Positions 6,171 to 7,803 of a DNA stretch of 7,803 nt are shown one piece after another; position 1 is the stretch's first letter; every line of letters starts with the position of its first letter. A program made the position numbers and the translations under genes. The stretch spans positions 1 to 7,803 of the forward strand of contig DQUX01000380.1 of assembly GCA_015662065.1 (NCBI GenBank), in the 5' to 3' direction. A model generated the notes under the pieces. The model was not told the DNA's origin. It ran no database searches and worked only from the letters and a program-made list of their open reading frames with translations. This DNA comes from Anaerolineales bacterium (GTDB taxonomy: Bacteria; Chloroflexota; Anaerolineae; B4-G1; DUEL01).

Positions 6171-6339
6171 CGGGAGGTGTTGCCGCGGGCTAAACCCGGC
6201 CGCGAGCTGAACCCCGCGGCTGAAAGCGGAACCCCCTTCGGGGCTGAGGGGGGAGCCTGCACCATCTGAGCGCAGCGGCAATATCCTGAGCCTGTCGAAG
6301 GGTTCAGCGCCGCGCGATCGGGTCGGGCCGAGCCAAACT
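6171..6339 (+). repeat. Structured leader made of dispersed intergenic repeat sequence
   Basis: 169 bp between the rightward promoter and the acyltransferase ATG. Three small hairpins can be drawn. The first is GCC/GGC plus GGG/CCC around CTAAA (6182-6200). The second is CCCC/GGGG with a UUCG-type loop (6233-6243). The third is CTGAGCC/GGTTCAG with an 8-base loop and one G-U pair (6286-6307). The last contains CCTGAGCCTGTCGAAGGG, a sequence I recognise as a very common dispersed intergenic repeat in many bacteria; its reverse reading gives the familiar spurious peptide EPFDRLR. No riboswitch class is recognisable. A 30-codon GTG frame (6177-6269) begins exactly at the predicted transcript start and could be a leaderless leader peptide, but nothing else supports it. 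The acyltransferase ATG at 6340 has no Shine-Dalgarno. Confidence 0.55.
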
Positions 6340-7359
6340 ATGTCCATTGCCGTCGCCCTCTATCAACACTCGCATGCCTTCGATGCCCTGGCGGATGAAT
6401 GGCGTGCTCTCCTACGCCGCTCCGTCAGCGACACCCTCTTCCTCACCCCCACCTACAAGCGCGTCTGGTGGCGTCATCTGGGGGAGGGAGATCTGCTCCT
6501 TCTGACTGCCCGAGAGGACGGTGACCTGGTCGGCATCGCACCGCTGTTCATCGCCGAACGGGCCAGCGAGGGCCGGGTCCTCCATACCGTCGGTTGTGTG
6601 GAGGTATCCGACTATCTGGACTGGATCGCTGCGTCGGGGCGGGAGGAGGAGGTTCTCGGCGCGCTGCTGGACTTCCTGGGTGGCCCTGAAGCGCCCCCTT
6701 GGGACCGGATGGACCTCTGCAACATCCACCAAGACTCCCCCACGCTCAGGTTTCTGCCCCCGTTGGCCGAGGCGCGGGGCTGGGGGGTGGAGACGGAGGT
6801 GCAGGAGGTCTGCCCGGTGGTGAACCTGCCGGAGACCTGGGAGGAGTATCTGGCCTCTCTGAGGGGCAAGGACCGGCACGAACTGCGGCGGAAGATGCGC
6901 CGGGCCGAGGCGATGGAGGGGCTCCGCTGGTATATCGCTGGGCCGGAGGACGACCTGGAGGCCAGGGTGGAGGATTTCCTGGACCTGATGGCGAAGAGCT
7001 CGCCCCAGAAGGCGGCGTTTCTGACCCCCGCGATGCGGGCCTTCTTCCGCGACCTGGCTCGGGCGATCTTCGACGCCGGATGGCTCCAACTGGCCTTCCT
7101 GGAGGTGCGCGGCCGGAAGTTGGCTTCCTACTTCAACTTCGTCTACAATAACCGGGTGCTGGTCTACAACTCCGGCCTGGATTGGGAGGCTTACCCCCAG
7201 TTGGGGGCCGGTATCGTCCTCACCGGCTTGCTGATCCGCCACGCCATTGAGGAGGGGCGAGAGGCCTACGACTTCCTGCGAGGGGACGAGCCGTACAAAT
7301 ACCGCTTTGGCGGCCGGGATGTGACGGTCCATCGTATCCTGGTGAGGCGGGAGGGGTGA
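6340..7359 (+). CDS. GNAT-fold acyltransferase, CelD/BioF2-like (FemAB-related)
   Basis: A 339-residue soluble protein of the double-GNAT type (Acetyltransferase_6, often called CelD/BioF2-like), related to FemAB aminoacyl transferases. Family marks are the N-terminal DEW (19-21), FLTPTYKRVWW (34-44) and DGDLVGIAPLF (60-70). A basic helix, RHELRRKMRRAE (179-190), and the C-terminal signature YDFLRGDEPYKYRFG (310-324) follow. Such proteins transfer acyl or aminoacyl groups, often in polysaccharide or cell-envelope synthesis, but the substrate is rarely known. The length is normal and the frame intact. The first in-frame ATG after an upstream stop (6208-6210) is at 6340. It lacks a ribosome binding site, so its start is the least certain of the complete genes. 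The next gene begins one base after the stop, indicating translational coupling. Confidence 0.87.
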   Translation: MSIAVALYQHSHAFDALADEWRALLRRSVSDTLFLTPTYKRVWWRHLGEGDLLLLTAREDGDLVGIAPLFIAERASEGRVLHTVGCVEVSDYLDWIAASGREEEVLGALLDFLGGPEAPPWDRMDLCNIHQDSPTLRFLPPLAEARGWGVETEVQEVCPVVNLPETWEEYLASLRGKDRHELRRKMRRAEAMEGLRWYIAGPEDDLEARVEDFLDLMAKSSPQKAAFLTPAMRAFFRDLARAIFDAGWLQLAFLEVRGRKLASYFNFVYNNRVLVYNSGLDWEAYPQLGAGIVLTGLLIRHAIEEGREAYDFLRGDEPYKYRFGGRDVTVHRILVRREG

Positions 7360-7360
7360 G

Positions 7361-7803
7361 TTGGACGAGATCGTGCTGGAGCATCACTTCGATCTCGCCG
7401 ACCGGGCACAGGACGAGTTCCCGCTCCTGCCCTTCCGGGTGGGGCCGGGGGTGGGGCGGCTCCACATCTCCTACGAGGTGAGCCGCGTCCTGACCGCCGA
7501 TAAGGCCGGTTGGGAGGTGGGGAATATCGTGGACATCGGCCTCTTCGACCCGCGGGGGACGGCCTTCCCCGGTGGGCGGGGTTTCCGCGGATGGAGCGGC
7601 ACCGCCCGACGGACGTTCACCGTCGGTCTCGATGAGGCCACCCCCGGCTACCTCCCCGGCCCCATTCCACCTGGCACCTGGCATGTTCTCCTGGGGTTGT
7701 ACCAACTGGCCCCGGAGGGGTGCGACGTGCGGATCACGATCCGCCTGGAGCCCGCATCGTCGGGGCGGACCCAGGGGATTGCCCCTCCCACCCTCCCCTG
7801 TCC
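7361..7803 (+). CDS. CehA/McbA-type metallohydrolase N-terminal region (runs off right edge)
   Basis: An open frame of 147 codons that begins with TTG one base after the acyltransferase stop and is still open at the window end. GGAGG at 7350-7354 lies six bases before the TTG, and no ATG occurs near the start; an in-frame GTG at 7373 is the alternative. The translation looks like a folded beta-rich protein: HISYEVSRVL (35-44), GNIVDIGLFDPRG (54-66), FRGWSGTARRTFTV (75-88) and GYLPGPIPPGTWHVLLGLYQ (96-115). I associate this pattern, from memory, with the N-terminal domain of CehA/McbA-family metallohydrolases, whose PHP-type catalytic domain would lie beyond the window. The antisense frame over 7220-7705 is a shadow. 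The reading as a gene is firm and the family moderately so. Confidence 0.75.
   Translation, partial: MDEIVLEHHFDLADRAQDEFPLLPFRVGPGVGRLHISYEVSRVLTADKAGWEVGNIVDIGLFDPRGTAFPGGRGFRGWSGTARRTFTVGLDEATPGYLPGPIPPGTWHVLLGLYQLAPEGCDVRITIRLEPASSGRTQGIAPPTLPC

Noticed and set aside
6123..6347. Minus-strand 74-codon frame across the leader region
   Set aside because: It contains EPFDRLR, the well-known artefact of reading the dispersed intergenic repeat as protein, and it runs across the divergent promoters.
6412..7332. Minus-strand open frame of 306 codons opposite the acyltransferase
   Set aside because: It is antisense to the acyltransferase, whose family motifs are clear. It is rich in His/Gln/Pro/Gly from reverse reading of GC-rich codons and has no recognisable domain.

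Overview
The window is a GC-rich, gene-dense stretch of bacterial chromosome. The gene set is a type-B DnaJ, a TtuB-like ubiquitin-fold sulfur carrier, a heterodimeric multidrug-type ABC exporter, a YdjC/ChbG-type deacetylase, a CelD/FemAB-like GNAT and the N-terminal part of a CehA/McbA-like protein. Together with leaderless-looking transcripts and a dispersed GC-rich intergenic repeat, this suggests Chloroflexota or another thermophile-related, high-GC lineage. That assignment is an inference; no marker gene in the window fixes it. I see no rRNA, tRNA, CRISPR array, transposase, integrase or phage gene.

Layout. Minus strand at the left edge: the first 33 codons of a lipoprotein gene (99 down to 1), preceded by a DnaJ-family co-chaperone gene (1070 down to 144). 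A divergent promoter region follows, then a 63-residue ThiS/MoaD/TtuB-like gene on the plus strand (1220-1411). Next come a 151-bp convergent gap and a two-gene ABC exporter operon on the minus strand (5158 down to 3398, then 3401 down to 1563, with a 4-base GTGA overlap). A YdjC-family deacetylase gene is also on the minus strand (6113 down to 5247). The plus strand then carries a structured leader or dispersed repeat (6171-6339), a GNAT/CelD-like acyltransferase gene (6340-7359) and, one base after its stop, a TTG-initiated gene that runs off the right edge (7361 onward).

The two ABC half-transporters have complementary defects, which is the hallmark of a heterodimeric exporter with one degenerate and one consensus ATP site. 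The first subunit has Asp for the catalytic Glu and Gln for the switch His. The second has a changed signature motif, LSHGQ.

Five sigma-70-type promoters can be read directly, four of them with 16-bp spacers. The most striking is an almost perfectly symmetric divergent pair at 6122-6170, in which two promoters share one TTGACAA core as overlapping -35 boxes. Two promoters (ABC operon and deacetylase) place the predicted transcript start at or within a base or two of the start codon, with no Shine-Dalgarno sequence, so those genes are probably translated from leaderless mRNA. I found no convincing new multi-gene system. The most useful results are this promoter architecture, the corrected gene starts and the two genes at the window edges.
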